Assembly (NCBI GenBank): GCA_910588425.1
Contig: CAJUPM010000014.1
Span: 1-53,809 of the forward strand
Reading direction: 5' to 3'
Source: an uncultured Christensenellaceae bacterium
Lineage (GTDB): Bacteria; Bacillota; Clostridia; Christensenellales; Christensenellaceae
DNA length: 53,809 bases
This document shows, piece by piece, positions 1 to 7,765 of this stretch (its first letter is position 1; each line of letters starts with the position of its first letter). Below the pieces are notes generated by a model. The model did not search any database. It was given only the letters and a program-made list of their open reading frames with translations, and was not told where the DNA came from. The position numbers and the translations under genes are program-made.

Positions 1-1158
1 CACGTAGACCACGGCAAGACGACGCTGACGGCAGCAATCACGACGGTGCTTGCAAAAGCAACGGGCGGAGCGAAAGCAATGAGCTTCGCAGATATCGGAA
101 CGGCAGAGGAGACGGCAAGAGGCATCACGATTCATACGGCGCACGTCGAGTATGAGACGGAGAACCGGCACTATGCACACGTAGACTGCCCCGGACACGC
201 AGACTACGTTAAGAACATGATCACGGGCGCAGCGCAGATGGACGGCGCAATCCTGGTTGTATCGGCCGCAGACGGCCCGATGCCGCAGACCAGAGAGCAC
301 ATTCTGCTGGCTCGTCAGGTAGGCGTTAAGTATATCATCGTGTTCCTGAATAAGGTAGACATGGTAGACGACGAGGAGCTGCTGGAGCTGGTCGAGATGG
401 AAGTGCGAGACCTGCTTTCCGAGTATGATTTCCCGGGCGACGATATTCCGATCATCAAGGGCTCGGCGCTGAACGCGCTGGAGTACGGCGCAACGCACGA
501 CGACGTGAAAGAGAGCGCAGAGTGCAAGTGCATCTTCGAGCTGATGGACGCAGTCGACAGCTACATCCCGACGCCTGAGAGAGCATCCGACCTTCCGTTC
601 CTGATGCCTGTAGAGGACGTCTTCTCCATCACGGGCCGCGGCACGGTAGCAACGGGCAGAGTCGAGAGAGGCACGATTAAAGTGCAGGATACGGTAGAAA
701 TCGTCGGCATGACGCAGGAGACGAGAAGCGTAGTGGTAACTGGCGTAGAGATGTTCCGCAAGCTGCTGGAGCAGGCAATCGCCGGCGACAACATCGGCGT
801 GCTCCTGAGAGGCGTGCAGAGAAACGAAATCGAGAGAGGCCAGGTTCTGGCGAAGCCGGGAACGATTCATCCGCATACGCACTTTGACAGCGAGGTATAC
901 GTGCTGACGAAGGAAGAGGGCGGCCGCCATACGCCGTTCTTCAACGGATACCGCCCGCAGTTCTACTTCAGAACGACGGACGTGACGGGAGTCATCAAGC
1001 TGCCGGATGGGGTAGAGATGGTGATGCCTGGAGACAACATCAAGATGGATATCGAGCTGATTACGCCAATCGCAATCGAGAAGGGACTGCGGTTCGCAAT
1101 CAGAGAGGGCGGCAGAACGGTAGGTTCGGGCGTCGTAGCGAACATCATTGATGCGTAA
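1..1158 (+). CDS. tuf: Elongation factor Tu (5' end missing)
   Basis: GTPase that delivers aminoacyl-tRNA to the ribosomal A site in the cytoplasm. The window opens inside the P-loop (HVDHGKTT), so roughly the first 10-15 residues lie outside; 385 codons remain, against about 400 for the family. Visible motifs are DCPGH (residues 62-66), NKVD (about 117-120) and the GSAL box near 152, followed by domains II and III up to the usual end (GSGVVANIIDA). No frame disruption is seen. An intrinsic terminator follows directly. tuf commonly sits just before rpsJ; here about 1.5 kb of repeats and one extra gene separate them. Confidence 0.98.
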   Translation, partial: HVDHGKTTLTAAITTVLAKATGGAKAMSFADIGTAEETARGITIHTAHVEYETENRHYAHVDCPGHADYVKNMITGAAQMDGAILVVSAADGPMPQTREHILLARQVGVKYIIVFLNKVDMVDDEELLELVEMEVRDLLSEYDFPGDDIPIIKGSALNALEYGATHDDVKESAECKCIFELMDAVDSYIPTPERASDLPFLMPVEDVFSITGRGTVATGRVERGTIKVQDTVEIVGMTQETRSVVVTGVEMFRKLLEQAIAGDNIGVLLRGVQRNEIERGQVLAKPGTIHPHTHFDSEVYVLTKEEGGRHTPFFNGYRPQFYFRTTDVTGVIKLPDGVEMVMPGDNIKMDIELITPIAIEKGLRFAIREGGRTVGSGVVANIIDA

Positions 1159-1170
1159 AAGCAGACAGAA

Positions 1171-1197
1171 GGGAAGAGCAATGCTCTTCCCTTTTTT
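1171..1197 (+). terminator. Intrinsic terminator of tuf
   Basis: Perfect 9-bp stem GGGAAGAGC/GCTCTTCCC with a 3-nt loop (1180-1182) followed by six Ts, 13 bases after the tuf stop codon. Confidence 0.93.
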
Positions 1198-1260
1198 GCT
1201 GCCGCAAACTGCAAACAAGCTGAAAACAAAAGGCAGAGAGCGTTTTCTTTGGGAGTAGGG

Positions 1261-1309
1261 CGTGTTATAATAGTTATACCCACTGGCAAAATCAAAGATT
1301 TTGAGTGGG
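1261..1309 (+). repeat. TATAAT-plus-hairpin intergenic unit, copy 1
   Basis: TATAAT at 1266-1271, then 7 nt, then a two-part hairpin at 1279-1309: outer stem CCCACT/AGTGGG, a 2-nt bulge, inner stem CAAAATC/GATTTTG, loop AAA. The same unit with the same 7-nt spacing occurs at 23128-23171, where the outer stem is CCCGCT/AGCGGG, a paired A-T to G-C change. No good -35 box is visible here. It may be a promoter whose transcript begins with a hairpin, or a mobile palindrome; function unknown. Confidence 0.7.
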
Positions 1310-1353
1310 TCCCGCAACCACTGAATCGCGCACATCGCTCCGCTTCGCCGTAA

Positions 1354-1441
1354 CGCAAAGCCAAAACCTTTGCACTATCCCGCCTCCGTATTGGGGTATG
1401 GGGCGGAGCCCCATGGTCACCTATCGCCCTTGACCTTGGGT
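1354..1441 (+). repeat. Structured ~88-bp direct repeat, copy R1
   Basis: Imperfect direct repeat of 1528-1615 at a constant offset of 174 bases. It holds two hairpins: GCAAAG/CTTTGC (1355-1373, loop CCAAAAC) and ATGGGGC/GCCCCAT (1398-1414, loop GGA), then a conserved tail containing CGCCCTTGACCTT. In copy R2 the first stem reads GCAGAG/CTCTGC, a paired change that keeps pairing. A third, partial copy (hairpin 3' half plus tail) lies at 1448-1482. Confidence 0.75.
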
Positions 1442-1527
1442 GCGCAGAGCCCCATAGCTGCCCATTGCCCTTGACCTTAGGCGGGCAGGGAACGCGGGAG
1501 CAACTACCGCAGGAATTTTTGCCGCAC

Positions 1528-1615
1528 CGCAGAGCCAAAACCTCTGCACTACCCCGCTTTTGTATTGGGCTATGGGGCGAAGCCCCATAGCTGTCCATCG
1601 CCCTTGACCTTAGGC
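1528..1615 (+). repeat. Structured ~88-bp direct repeat, copy R2
   Basis: Second copy of the repeat at 1354-1441. Hairpins: GCAGAG/CTCTGC (1529-1547) and TATGGGGC/GCCCCATA (1571-1589, loop GAA). The tail CGCCCTTGACCTTAGGC ends about 60 bases before the DUF2500-like gene. A related copy in inverted orientation lies at 43488-43532, upstream of addB. Confidence 0.75.
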
Positions 1616-1675
1616 AAGCGAGGCACAGACGGGCAGCGGCATTCTGCGCCCAAAACAGGGCGAGGGGGAATTTTT

Positions 1676-2152
1676 ATGAAAATCCAAGCTGTGCTGGATG
1701 CCTGCAAAAACTTTTTTGTGTGGCTCTGGCAGGGAATATCCGGATGTTTTCAAAATAAAACCGCGCTGATCGCCGCACTGCTGCTGGCTCCCTTTGTGCT
1801 CCTGTTTTTGTGCAATCTTTTTTGGAATTTACTGCAAGAAGCGAAGAATCTCTTTGCGCCTACGGTCTGCGCTCCGGCCAAAATCACGCTGAAACGGGAG
1901 GAGCAGGAGAAAAACCGCTGGCGGCAGCTCCTTTGTACGCACCGCTTTGTGGGGCCGGCTTTTGAATATGAACGGACTGGCTATACCAAGTATTTTGTGC
2001 GGTTCCAGCTGGCGGATGGTTCGCAAAAGGAACTGCAAGTCTGGCGGGAAATCTACATGGGCGTCCAGGAAGGGGATTACGGCGTCCTGACTTTCCGGGG
2101 CGATAAATTCAAATCCTTCCGCATGAGCACCATGAATGCCCAGAAAGTGTAG
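1676..2152 (+). CDS. DUF2500-like single-pass membrane protein
   Basis: 158 residues from an ATG at 1676 with GAGGGGG eight bases upstream; the longer in-frame extension to 1565 runs through the repeat block and is unlikely to be coding. A hydrophobic helix at about residues 28-50 anchors the protein; the rest (about 65-158) resembles DUF2500, with a KYFVRFQLADGSQKEL-type strand and a GDYGVLTFRGDKF-type strand. Function of that family is not known. It is an unusual insertion between tuf and the S10 operon, ends at a terminator, and is probably transcribed on its own. Confidence 0.75.
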   Translation: MKIQAVLDACKNFFVWLWQGISGCFQNKTALIAALLLAPFVLLFLCNLFWNLLQEAKNLFAPTVCAPAKITLKREEQEKNRWRQLLCTHRFVGPAFEYERTGYTKYFVRFQLADGSQKELQVWREIYMGVQEGDYGVLTFRGDKFKSFRMSTMNAQKV

Positions 2153-2347
2153 GAAAACGCAGGGCTTGCCCCAAGGCCTGGGGAGGACGGCCGGGCCCCA
2201 GCCTGAGGCGCAAAGTGCAAAGCCAGGCGGCGCTTTTTAGGCCCTGTGCGCCTCCTTCACCACAGAAAATCGGCGCAGACCGTGCCGGAGCGGCGCACCG
2301 CGGGCGAAAATCTCTCTTTTTGCAGAAAAAATCGTGTTTTTTCAGGA

Positions 2348-2370
2348 AAAGCCCTTGCAAAGGGCTTTTT
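2348..2370 (+). terminator. Intrinsic terminator of the DUF2500-like gene
   Basis: Perfect 9-bp stem AAAGCCCTT/AAGGGCTTT with loop GCA and a short T run. The -35 box of the next promoter (TTGCAA, 2355-2360) lies inside this stem-loop, so terminator and S10 promoter share bases. Confidence 0.8.
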
Positions 2371-2383
2371 CCTATTATATAAT
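2355..2383 (+). promoter_or_regulatory. S10 operon promoter
   Basis: TTGCAA (2355-2360), 17-bp spacer, TATAAT (2378-2383): a near-consensus housekeeping promoter. Expected start near 2390, giving a leader of about 270 nt before rpsJ. Confidence 0.85.
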
Positions 2384-2390
2384 ACTACTG

Positions 2391-2652
2391 TTGCGCAGTG
2401 CGCAATATGGGATGAGGCAGAAGGTTGCCGGAGGCCATTTCCGGGTAATTTCTGCTGACAATCGCCCGACAATCGGGCGCTCCAAAGGGCAAATGCCAGA
2501 AAAACGCGGGGCATTTGCATTAAAAAATAGCTACGGCACACACGGCAGCGTTTGCAAAGGAGCAATGATGCAGGCTCCTGATCCGGCCGGAACACAACCT
2601 GTGGTGGGAAGGCAGGGAAAAGCCGCAAGAGGTGCCACATTGGCAAAGGAGG
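2391..2652 (+). promoter_or_regulatory. Structured 5' leader of the S10 operon
   Basis: About 270 nt of untranslated leader with at least four clean hairpins: TTGCGC/GCGCAA (2391-2405), CGCCCGA/TCGGGCG (2463-2479), GCAAATGCC/GGCATTTGC (2489-2518) and AGGAGC/GCTCCT (about 2559-2580), ending at an AAAGGAGG ribosome-binding site (2645-2652). S10 operons in several bacteria are autoregulated through the leader by L4; whether this one is cannot be told. No known consensus was matched. Confidence 0.55.
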
Positions 2653-2663
2653 AATAATAAGTA

Positions 2664-2972
2664 ATGGCAAGCCAAAGAATCAGAATTAAGCTGAAGGCAT
2701 ACGATCACAACCTTATCGACCAGTCTTCGGCGAAGATCGTGGAAACGGCAAAGCGCACGGGTGCGAAAGTATCCGGCCCGATCCCGCTCCCCACGGAAAA
2801 GGAGATCATCACAATCCTGAGAGCAACGCACAAATACAAAGACTCTCGCGAACAGTTTGAAATCCGCACGCACAAAAGACTCATCGATATCCTGGAAGCG
2901 AATGCGAAAACCACGGATGCTCTCATGCGTCTGGATCTGCCGGCGGGTGTTGATATCGAAATCAAACTGTAA
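2664..2972 (+). CDS. rpsJ: 30S ribosomal protein S10
   Basis: 102 residues, standard family length. S10 binds the 3' domain of 16S rRNA in the 30S head and, as NusE, takes part in antitermination complexes. The family pattern is clear throughout, including the GPIPLPT segment and the loop around HKRLIDI. ATG with AAAGGAGG upstream. First gene of the S10 operon. Confidence 0.98.
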   Translation: MASQRIRIKLKAYDHNLIDQSSAKIVETAKRTGAKVSGPIPLPTEKEIITILRATHKYKDSREQFEIRTHKRLIDILEANAKTTDALMRLDLPAGVDIEIKL

Positions 2973-2993
2973 GGCAGCGTAAGGAGGTAAACA

Positions 2994-3614
2994 ATGAAAG
3001 CGATCTTAGGTAAAAAAGTTGGCATGACGCAGATCTTCACGGAAGAAGGCAACGTCGTACCCGTTACGGTAGTAGAAGCTGGCCCCTGCGTTGTCGTCGC
3101 GAAGAAGACCATCGAATCCGATGGCTATAACGCAATCCAGGTTGGATTCGGCGCCGTAAAGGAAAATAGAGTCAACAAACCCGAGGCCGGGCATTTCAAA
3201 AAAGCTGGCGTGGAGATGAGAAAAGTGCTCCGCGAGTTCCGCACGGATGATGTGGAAAGCTATGAAATCGGCCAGGAAATCAAGGCGGATGTGTTCGAGA
3301 ACGGCGATATCATCGACGTTACGGGCACTTCCAAAGGCAAGGGCTATGCCGGCGCAATCAAGCGCTATGGCCAGCACAGAGGCCCGATGGCGCACGGCTC
3401 CAAGTATCACAGAGGCCATGGCTCCATGGGCACGAGAGTTGCCAAGGTCTATAAGGGCCACCACATGCCCGGCCATCTGGGCAACGTCAAGAAAACCATC
3501 CAGAATCTGCGGATTGTGGGTGTGGACGCAGAGCGCAATATGCTCCTCATCCGGGGCAGCATCCCTGGCGCAAACGGCCAGGTCGTTACTGTGAAAAAAG
3601 CGGTCAAAGCTTAA
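2994..3614 (+). CDS. rplC: 50S ribosomal protein L3
   Basis: 206 residues. L3 nucleates 50S assembly and reaches the peptidyl-transferase centre. Opens with the typical ILGKKVGMTQIFTEEG; the central extension (GHRGPMAHGSKYHRGHGSMG region) that enters 23S rRNA is intact. Ribosome-binding site AGGAGG just upstream. Confidence 0.98.
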   Translation: MKAILGKKVGMTQIFTEEGNVVPVTVVEAGPCVVVAKKTIESDGYNAIQVGFGAVKENRVNKPEAGHFKKAGVEMRKVLREFRTDDVESYEIGQEIKADVFENGDIIDVTGTSKGKGYAGAIKRYGQHRGPMAHGSKYHRGHGSMGTRVAKVYKGHHMPGHLGNVKKTIQNLRIVGVDAERNMLLIRGSIPGANGQVVTVKKAVKA

Positions 3615-3638
3615 GCCGGATGAAAGGAGGAAGCAAAC

Positions 3639-4262
3639 ATGCCTAATTTGAAGATGTATAACACAAGCGGCCAAGAGGCTGGCGAAATCGCGCTGAGCGA
3701 TGCGGTCTTTGGCGCTGAAGTCAATCAATATGCAATCCACCAGGTCGTCGTCGCAAAGCTGGCAGCAGATCGTCAGGGAACGCAGTCCGCGCTCACCTAC
3801 GGCGAAGTCCGCGGAGGCGGCATCAAACCTTGGAGACAAAAGGGTACAGGCCGTGCAAGACAGGGCTCCATCCGCGCTCCTCAGTGGGTGGGCGGTGGCG
3901 TCGTATTCGCCCCCAAGCCCCGGGATTATTCCTTCAAGGTCAACCGGAAGGTTCGCCGCCTGGCAATGGTCAGCGCGCTTTCCGAGAAAGTCAAGACGGA
4001 GGAGCTGCTCGTCCTCGATGAGCTGAAACTCGCCGCTCCCAAGACGAAGGAAGTCGTCAAGCTGCTCGGCAATCTGAATGTTTCGGGCAAGGCGCTCATC
4101 GTCACGGCGGAGAAAGACGAAGAAGTCGTCCGCGCGGCAAACAACCTGCCCGGTGTCAAGACGGGTGTTGTCGGCGGCGTCAGCGTCTACGATATTATCA
4201 ACTGCGATAAGCTCATCGTAACGCAGGCTGCGGCCAAAAAGGTCGAGGAGGTTTATGCGTAA
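3639..4262 (+). CDS. rplD: 50S ribosomal protein L4
   Basis: 207 residues. L4 lines the peptide exit tunnel and in some bacteria represses its own operon. The tunnel loop is recognisable (GGGIKPWRQKGTGRARQGS, near residues 48-66). The stop codon TAA overlaps the rplW ATG by one base, suggesting translational coupling. Confidence 0.98.
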   Translation: MPNLKMYNTSGQEAGEIALSDAVFGAEVNQYAIHQVVVAKLAADRQGTQSALTYGEVRGGGIKPWRQKGTGRARQGSIRAPQWVGGGVVFAPKPRDYSFKVNRKVRRLAMVSALSEKVKTEELLVLDELKLAAPKTKEVVKLLGNLNVSGKALIVTAEKDEEVVRAANNLPGVKTGVVGGVSVYDIINCDKLIVTQAAAKKVEEVYA

Positions 4263-4558
4263 TGAAAGATATTCATGATATCATTCTGGGGCCAGTGCTC
4301 ACGGAAAAGAGCTACGACCAAATCCCCATGAAGAAATATACGTTTAAAGTTGCGCCGGGTGCCAACAAAACGGAAATCAAATCCGCAATCGAAGAGATTT
4401 TCGGCGTTCAGGTCGAGAGCGTAAATACCTCGAACCGCGACGGCAAAGTCAAAAGACAGGGCTACACCAGAGGCAGAACTGCCAAGGTGAAAAAAGCAGT
4501 TGTTACGCTCAAAGAGAGCTCCAAGGCCATCGAGTTCTTCGAGAGCATGGTTCAGTAG
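4262..4558 (+). CDS. rplW: 50S ribosomal protein L23
   Basis: 98 residues, normal length. L23 sits at the tunnel exit and is the docking site for trigger factor and signal-recognition particle. Typical GPVLTEKSY start and a basic loop around residues 60-75 (KVKRQGYTRGRTAKVKKA). Confidence 0.98.
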   Translation: MKDIHDIILGPVLTEKSYDQIPMKKYTFKVAPGANKTEIKSAIEEIFGVQVESVNTSNRDGKVKRQGYTRGRTAKVKKAVVTLKESSKAIEFFESMVQ

Positions 4559-4575
4559 CTTAGGAGGGTATTATC

Positions 4576-5409
4576 ATGGCGATTAAAAAATACAAACCGA
4601 CTTCTCCGGGCAGAAGAGGCATGTCGGTCTCCGCGTTCGACGAGATTACGGCAAACGCACCCGAGAAATCTCTGCTGGCAACCAAGAAGAAGACGGGCGG
4701 CAGAAACGCCCGCGGCTGCATCACGGTGCGGCACATCGGCGGCGGCAACAGACAGAAATACAGAATCATCGATTTCAAGCGCAATAAAGACGGCATCCCC
4801 GCCAAAGTCGCGACCATCGAGTACGACCCGAACCGCACGGCCAACATCGCGCTGCTGCACTACGCCGACGGCGAGAAGAGATATATCCTCGCTCCCCTGG
4901 GCCTGAAGGTCGGCGATACCATCATCTCCGGCGAGAACGCGGATATCAAGCCCGGCAACGCGCTGGAAATCCAGAATATCCCGGTGGGCACCATGGTGCA
5001 CAACATCGAGATGAAGCCCGGCAAGGGCGGCCAGCTGGTCAGAAGCGCGGGCAACGCTGCGCAGCTGATGGCAAAGGAAGGCGCTTATGCGCAGGTCCGT
5101 CTCCCCTCCGGAGAGGTCCGCATGATTCCCATGAACGCCAAGGCAACCATCGGCCAGGTTGGCAACGTCGATAACAGCAACATCAGCCTGGGCAAGGCTG
5201 GCAAATCCCGTCATAAAGGCATTCGGCCCAACGTCCGCGGTTCTGTCATGAACCCGAACGACCACCCGCACGGCGGTGGCGAGGGCAAGTCCCCCATCGG
5301 CCGTCCCGGCCCGGTTTCGCCCTGGGGCAAGCCGACTCTGGGCAAGAAGACGAGAAAAGGCAAGAATCCGTCGAACAAGTTCATTGTAAGACGCAGAAAC
5401 GGCAAGTAG
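4576..5409 (+). CDS. rplB: 50S ribosomal protein L2
   Basis: 277 residues. L2 is needed for subunit association and peptidyl transfer. The C-terminal signature HPHGGGEGKSPIGRPGP, with the conserved histidine near the active centre, is present, as are the RNA-binding OB and SH3 regions. Confidence 0.98.
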   Translation: MAIKKYKPTSPGRRGMSVSAFDEITANAPEKSLLATKKKTGGRNARGCITVRHIGGGNRQKYRIIDFKRNKDGIPAKVATIEYDPNRTANIALLHYADGEKRYILAPLGLKVGDTIISGENADIKPGNALEIQNIPVGTMVHNIEMKPGKGGQLVRSAGNAAQLMAKEGAYAQVRLPSGEVRMIPMNAKATIGQVGNVDNSNISLGKAGKSRHKGIRPNVRGSVMNPNDHPHGGGEGKSPIGRPGPVSPWGKPTLGKKTRKGKNPSNKFIVRRRNGK

Positions 5410-5432
5410 GCTAGCAGGAAGGAGAATATGAA

Positions 5433-5705
5433 ATGAGTAGGTCAGTGAAAAAGGGGCCTTTCGTGCATGAAAAACTGCTGGCAAGAATTCAGCAGATGAA
5501 CGAAAAGAACGAGAAGAAAGTACTGAAGACATGGTCTCGTGCGTCGACGATTTTCCCGGATATGGTCTCGCATACGATTGCGGTTCATGATGGCAGAAAG
5601 TTCGTTCCCGTCTACGTCACCGAGGACATGGTTGGGCATAAGCTCGGCGAATTCGCTCCCACGCGCACGTATCGTGGTCATGCCGGCGAGAAGTCGTCCA
5701 GATAG
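5433..5705 (+). CDS. rpsS: 30S ribosomal protein S19
   Basis: 90 residues. S19 forms a complex with S13 in the 30S head. Typical SRSVKKGPFV start and GHKLGEFAPTR motif near the C-terminus. Confidence 0.98.
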   Translation: MSRSVKKGPFVHEKLLARIQQMNEKNEKKVLKTWSRASTIFPDMVSHTIAVHDGRKFVPVYVTEDMVGHKLGEFAPTRTYRGHAGEKSSR

Positions 5706-5717
5706 GAGGAGAGATAA

Positions 5718-6113
5718 ATGGCAACACGCGAGAGAGAAAAAGCGCTCAAGCGGCGCGAAAACAAGGATAACAGAGCTCGTGCTGTCGGCAGATACATCAG
5801 AATCTCCCCCAGCAAAGTGAGAATTGTCATCGATTTGATCAGAGGCAAGAAAGTGGATGAGGCCCGCGCGATTTTGATGCATATGCCAAACGGCGCATGC
5901 GAGCCCGTGCTCAAAGTGCTGAACAGCGCCATCGCAAACGCGGAAAACAACCTGGAGCTCAGCCGGGACAGCCTGATCGTCGCAGAGGCATTTGCGGATC
6001 AGGGGCCCACGCTCAAGCGTTTCCAGCCTAGAAGCCAGGGCAGAGCTTACAAGATTCTGAAGAGAAGCAGCCATATCACGGTTATCCTGGGCGAGGCGAA
6101 GGAGGAGAAATAA
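5718..6113 (+). CDS. rplV: 50S ribosomal protein L22
   Basis: 131 residues, about 20 longer than the usual ~110 because of a charged N-terminal stretch before the conserved GRYIRISPSKVR. L22 contributes the beta-hairpin loop at the tunnel constriction; the matching segment is around residues 100-120. ATG with GGAGGAGA upstream. Confidence 0.97.
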   Translation: MATREREKALKRRENKDNRARAVGRYIRISPSKVRIVIDLIRGKKVDEARAILMHMPNGACEPVLKVLNSAIANAENNLELSRDSLIVAEAFADQGPTLKRFQPRSQGRAYKILKRSSHITVILGEAKEEK

Positions 6114-6114
6114 G

Positions 6115-6858
6115 ATGGGCCAGAAAATTAATCCAAACGGCTTTCGGGTTGGTATCATCAAGGATTGGGATTCCCGCTGGATGGTCAAAAAGAACCAGAT
6201 GTCCGATTGCATCGTGGAAGACCACAAGATCAGAACGTTCCTGAAAGAGAAGCTCTATGCTGCCGGCGTTTCCAAAATCGAAATCGAGCGCGCAGCAAAT
6301 AAAATTTCCGTCAACATCTACACCGCAAAGCCCGGCATCGTCATCGGCAAGGGCGGCACGGGCCTGGATGTCATCAAGGCGGATCTTAAGAAGCTGACGG
6401 ATAAAACCGTCGTCATCAATGTCATGGAAGTGCGCCGCCCGGATGTGGATGCGCAGCTCGTGGCAGAGAACGTCGCTTCCCAGCTGGAGCGCAGAATCGC
6501 GTTCCGCCGTGCAATGAAGTCCTGCATCGGCCGCGCCATGAAGGGCGGCGTCAAGGGCATCAAGATTGCCACGGGCGGCCGGCTCGGCGGCGCTGAAATC
6601 GCCAGAAGCGAGAGCTACCACGAAGGCAGCATTCCGCTGCAGACTATCCGCGCGGATATCGACTATGGCTTTGCGGAAGCAAACACCACATACGGCAAGA
6701 TCGGCGTCAAGGTCTGGATTTATAACGGCGAGATCATGGTAAACCCGCTTAAAGAGCGTGCGAAGAACACCAACGCGCCCAGAGAAAACAGAAGGGACAA
6801 CAGAAGAAATCCGGAGGGAGGCAGAAGAAATGTTACTTCCAAAAAGAGTAAAGCATAG
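6115..6858 (+). CDS. rpsC: 30S ribosomal protein S3
   Basis: 247 residues. S3 lies at the mRNA entry channel and has mRNA-unwinding activity with S4 and S5. The KH domain GIVIGKGGTGLDVIK motif is clear near residues 77-91. A basic, low-complexity tail of about 35 residues follows the last conserved strand and overlaps the start of rplP by 29 bases. Confidence 0.98.
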   Translation: MGQKINPNGFRVGIIKDWDSRWMVKKNQMSDCIVEDHKIRTFLKEKLYAAGVSKIEIERAANKISVNIYTAKPGIVIGKGGTGLDVIKADLKKLTDKTVVINVMEVRRPDVDAQLVAENVASQLERRIAFRRAMKSCIGRAMKGGVKGIKIATGGRLGGAEIARSESYHEGSIPLQTIRADIDYGFAEANTTYGKIGVKVWIYNGEIMVNPLKERAKNTNAPRENRRDNRRNPEGGRRNVTSKKSKA

Positions 6859-7273
6859 AAAGGTATTCAGAGGCCGCATGAAGGGCAAGGCGACCCGCGG
6901 CAATACCGTATCATATGGCGAATATGGCCTTATGGCAACAAAACCCTGCTGGATTACAAGCCGCCAGATCGAGGCAGCCCGTATCGCAATGACGCGCTAC
7001 ACCAAAAGAGGCGGCCAGGTTTGGATCAAAATCTTCCCGGATAAGCCGGTTACGCAGAAACCCGCCGAAACCCGAATGGGCAGCGGCAAGGGCTCGCCGG
7101 AATACTGGGTCGCAGTTGTCAAGCCGGGCAGAGTGCTGTTCGAAATTGCTGGCGTTTCCGAGGAAGTCGCCAGAGAGGCTTTGCGTCTTGCAGGCAATAA
7201 GCTGCCCATCAAGTGCAAGTTTGTAAAGAGTGAGAAACTGGAAAAAGGCGGTGAGCAAGTTGAAGGCGAATAA
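6830..7273 (+). CDS. rplP: 50S ribosomal protein L16
   Basis: 147 residues from the ATG at 6830, chosen because the family starts MLLPKRVKHRK and GGAGGGAG precedes it; the longer in-frame reading upstream only shadows rpsC. L16 contacts A-site tRNA in the 50S. The gene overlaps both rpsC (29 bases) and rpmC (14 bases). Confidence 0.97.
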   Translation: MLLPKRVKHRKVFRGRMKGKATRGNTVSYGEYGLMATKPCWITSRQIEAARIAMTRYTKRGGQVWIKIFPDKPVTQKPAETRMGSGKGSPEYWVAVVKPGRVLFEIAGVSEEVAREALRLAGNKLPIKCKFVKSEKLEKGGEQVEGE

Positions 7274-7463
7274 ATATCGTGAAATGACGGAGCAGGAGCT
7301 GAGCGCAAAGCTTGGCGATCTCAAAACAGAGTTCTTCAACCTGCGCTTCCAGAAAGCCACCGGCCAGCTCAGCAACCCTTTAAGCATTCGCGAAGTCAAG
7401 CGGGATATCGCAAGAGTGAAGACGATTCTCAAAGAGCGTGAGCTTAGCGCCGCAAACAAATAG
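7260..7463 (+). CDS. rpmC: 50S ribosomal protein L29
   Basis: 67 residues if translation starts at the TTG at 7260, which aligns with the family start (MKANKYREMT) and has GGTGAG just upstream. In-frame GTG codons at 7251 and 7230 are alternatives. L29 sits near the exit tunnel next to L23. Typical FNLRFQKATGQL and REVKRDIARVKT segments. Confidence 0.93.
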   Translation: MKANKYREMTEQELSAKLGDLKTEFFNLRFQKATGQLSNPLSIREVKRDIARVKTILKERELSAANK

Positions 7464-7480
7464 TCGAAAGGAGAGCTTTC

Positions 7481-7744
7481 ATGGAAGAGCAAGCAAGAAA
7501 TCTTCGCAAAGTCAGAATCGGCGAAGTTGTAAGCGATAAGATGAATAAAACCGTTGTGGTTTTAGTCAAAGAGAGAAAGAAGCACAGCATCTATAAGAAA
7601 ACTGTGAACTACTCTAAGAAATTCAAAGCCCACGATGAGCAGGAAATTTGCGGCATTGGCGATACCGTGAAAATCATGGAAACCCGCCCGATCAGCAAAG
7701 ATAAATGCTGGAGAGTCGTGGAAATCGTAGAAAAGGCCAAGTAA
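7481..7744 (+). CDS. rpsQ: 30S ribosomal protein S17
   Basis: 87 residues, OB-fold primary 16S rRNA-binding protein. Typical GEVVSDKMNKTVVVLV beta strands and the GDTVKIMETRPISKDK segment. AAAGGAGAG ribosome-binding site. Confidence 0.98.
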   Translation: MEEQARNLRKVRIGEVVSDKMNKTVVVLVKERKKHSIYKKTVNYSKKFKAHDEQEICGIGDTVKIMETRPISKDKCWRVVEIVEKAK

Positions 7745-7765
7745 GGTTAAGGAGGAGAGCTAAAA

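Noticed and set aside
963..1598. Minus-strand frame across the tuf end and the repeat block
   Set aside because: Runs through a terminator and hairpin repeats; the translation is repeat-derived.
2334..2657. 107-codon frame in the S10 leader
   Set aside because: Starts before the predicted transcription start and covers leader hairpins; no ribosome-binding site or family pattern.
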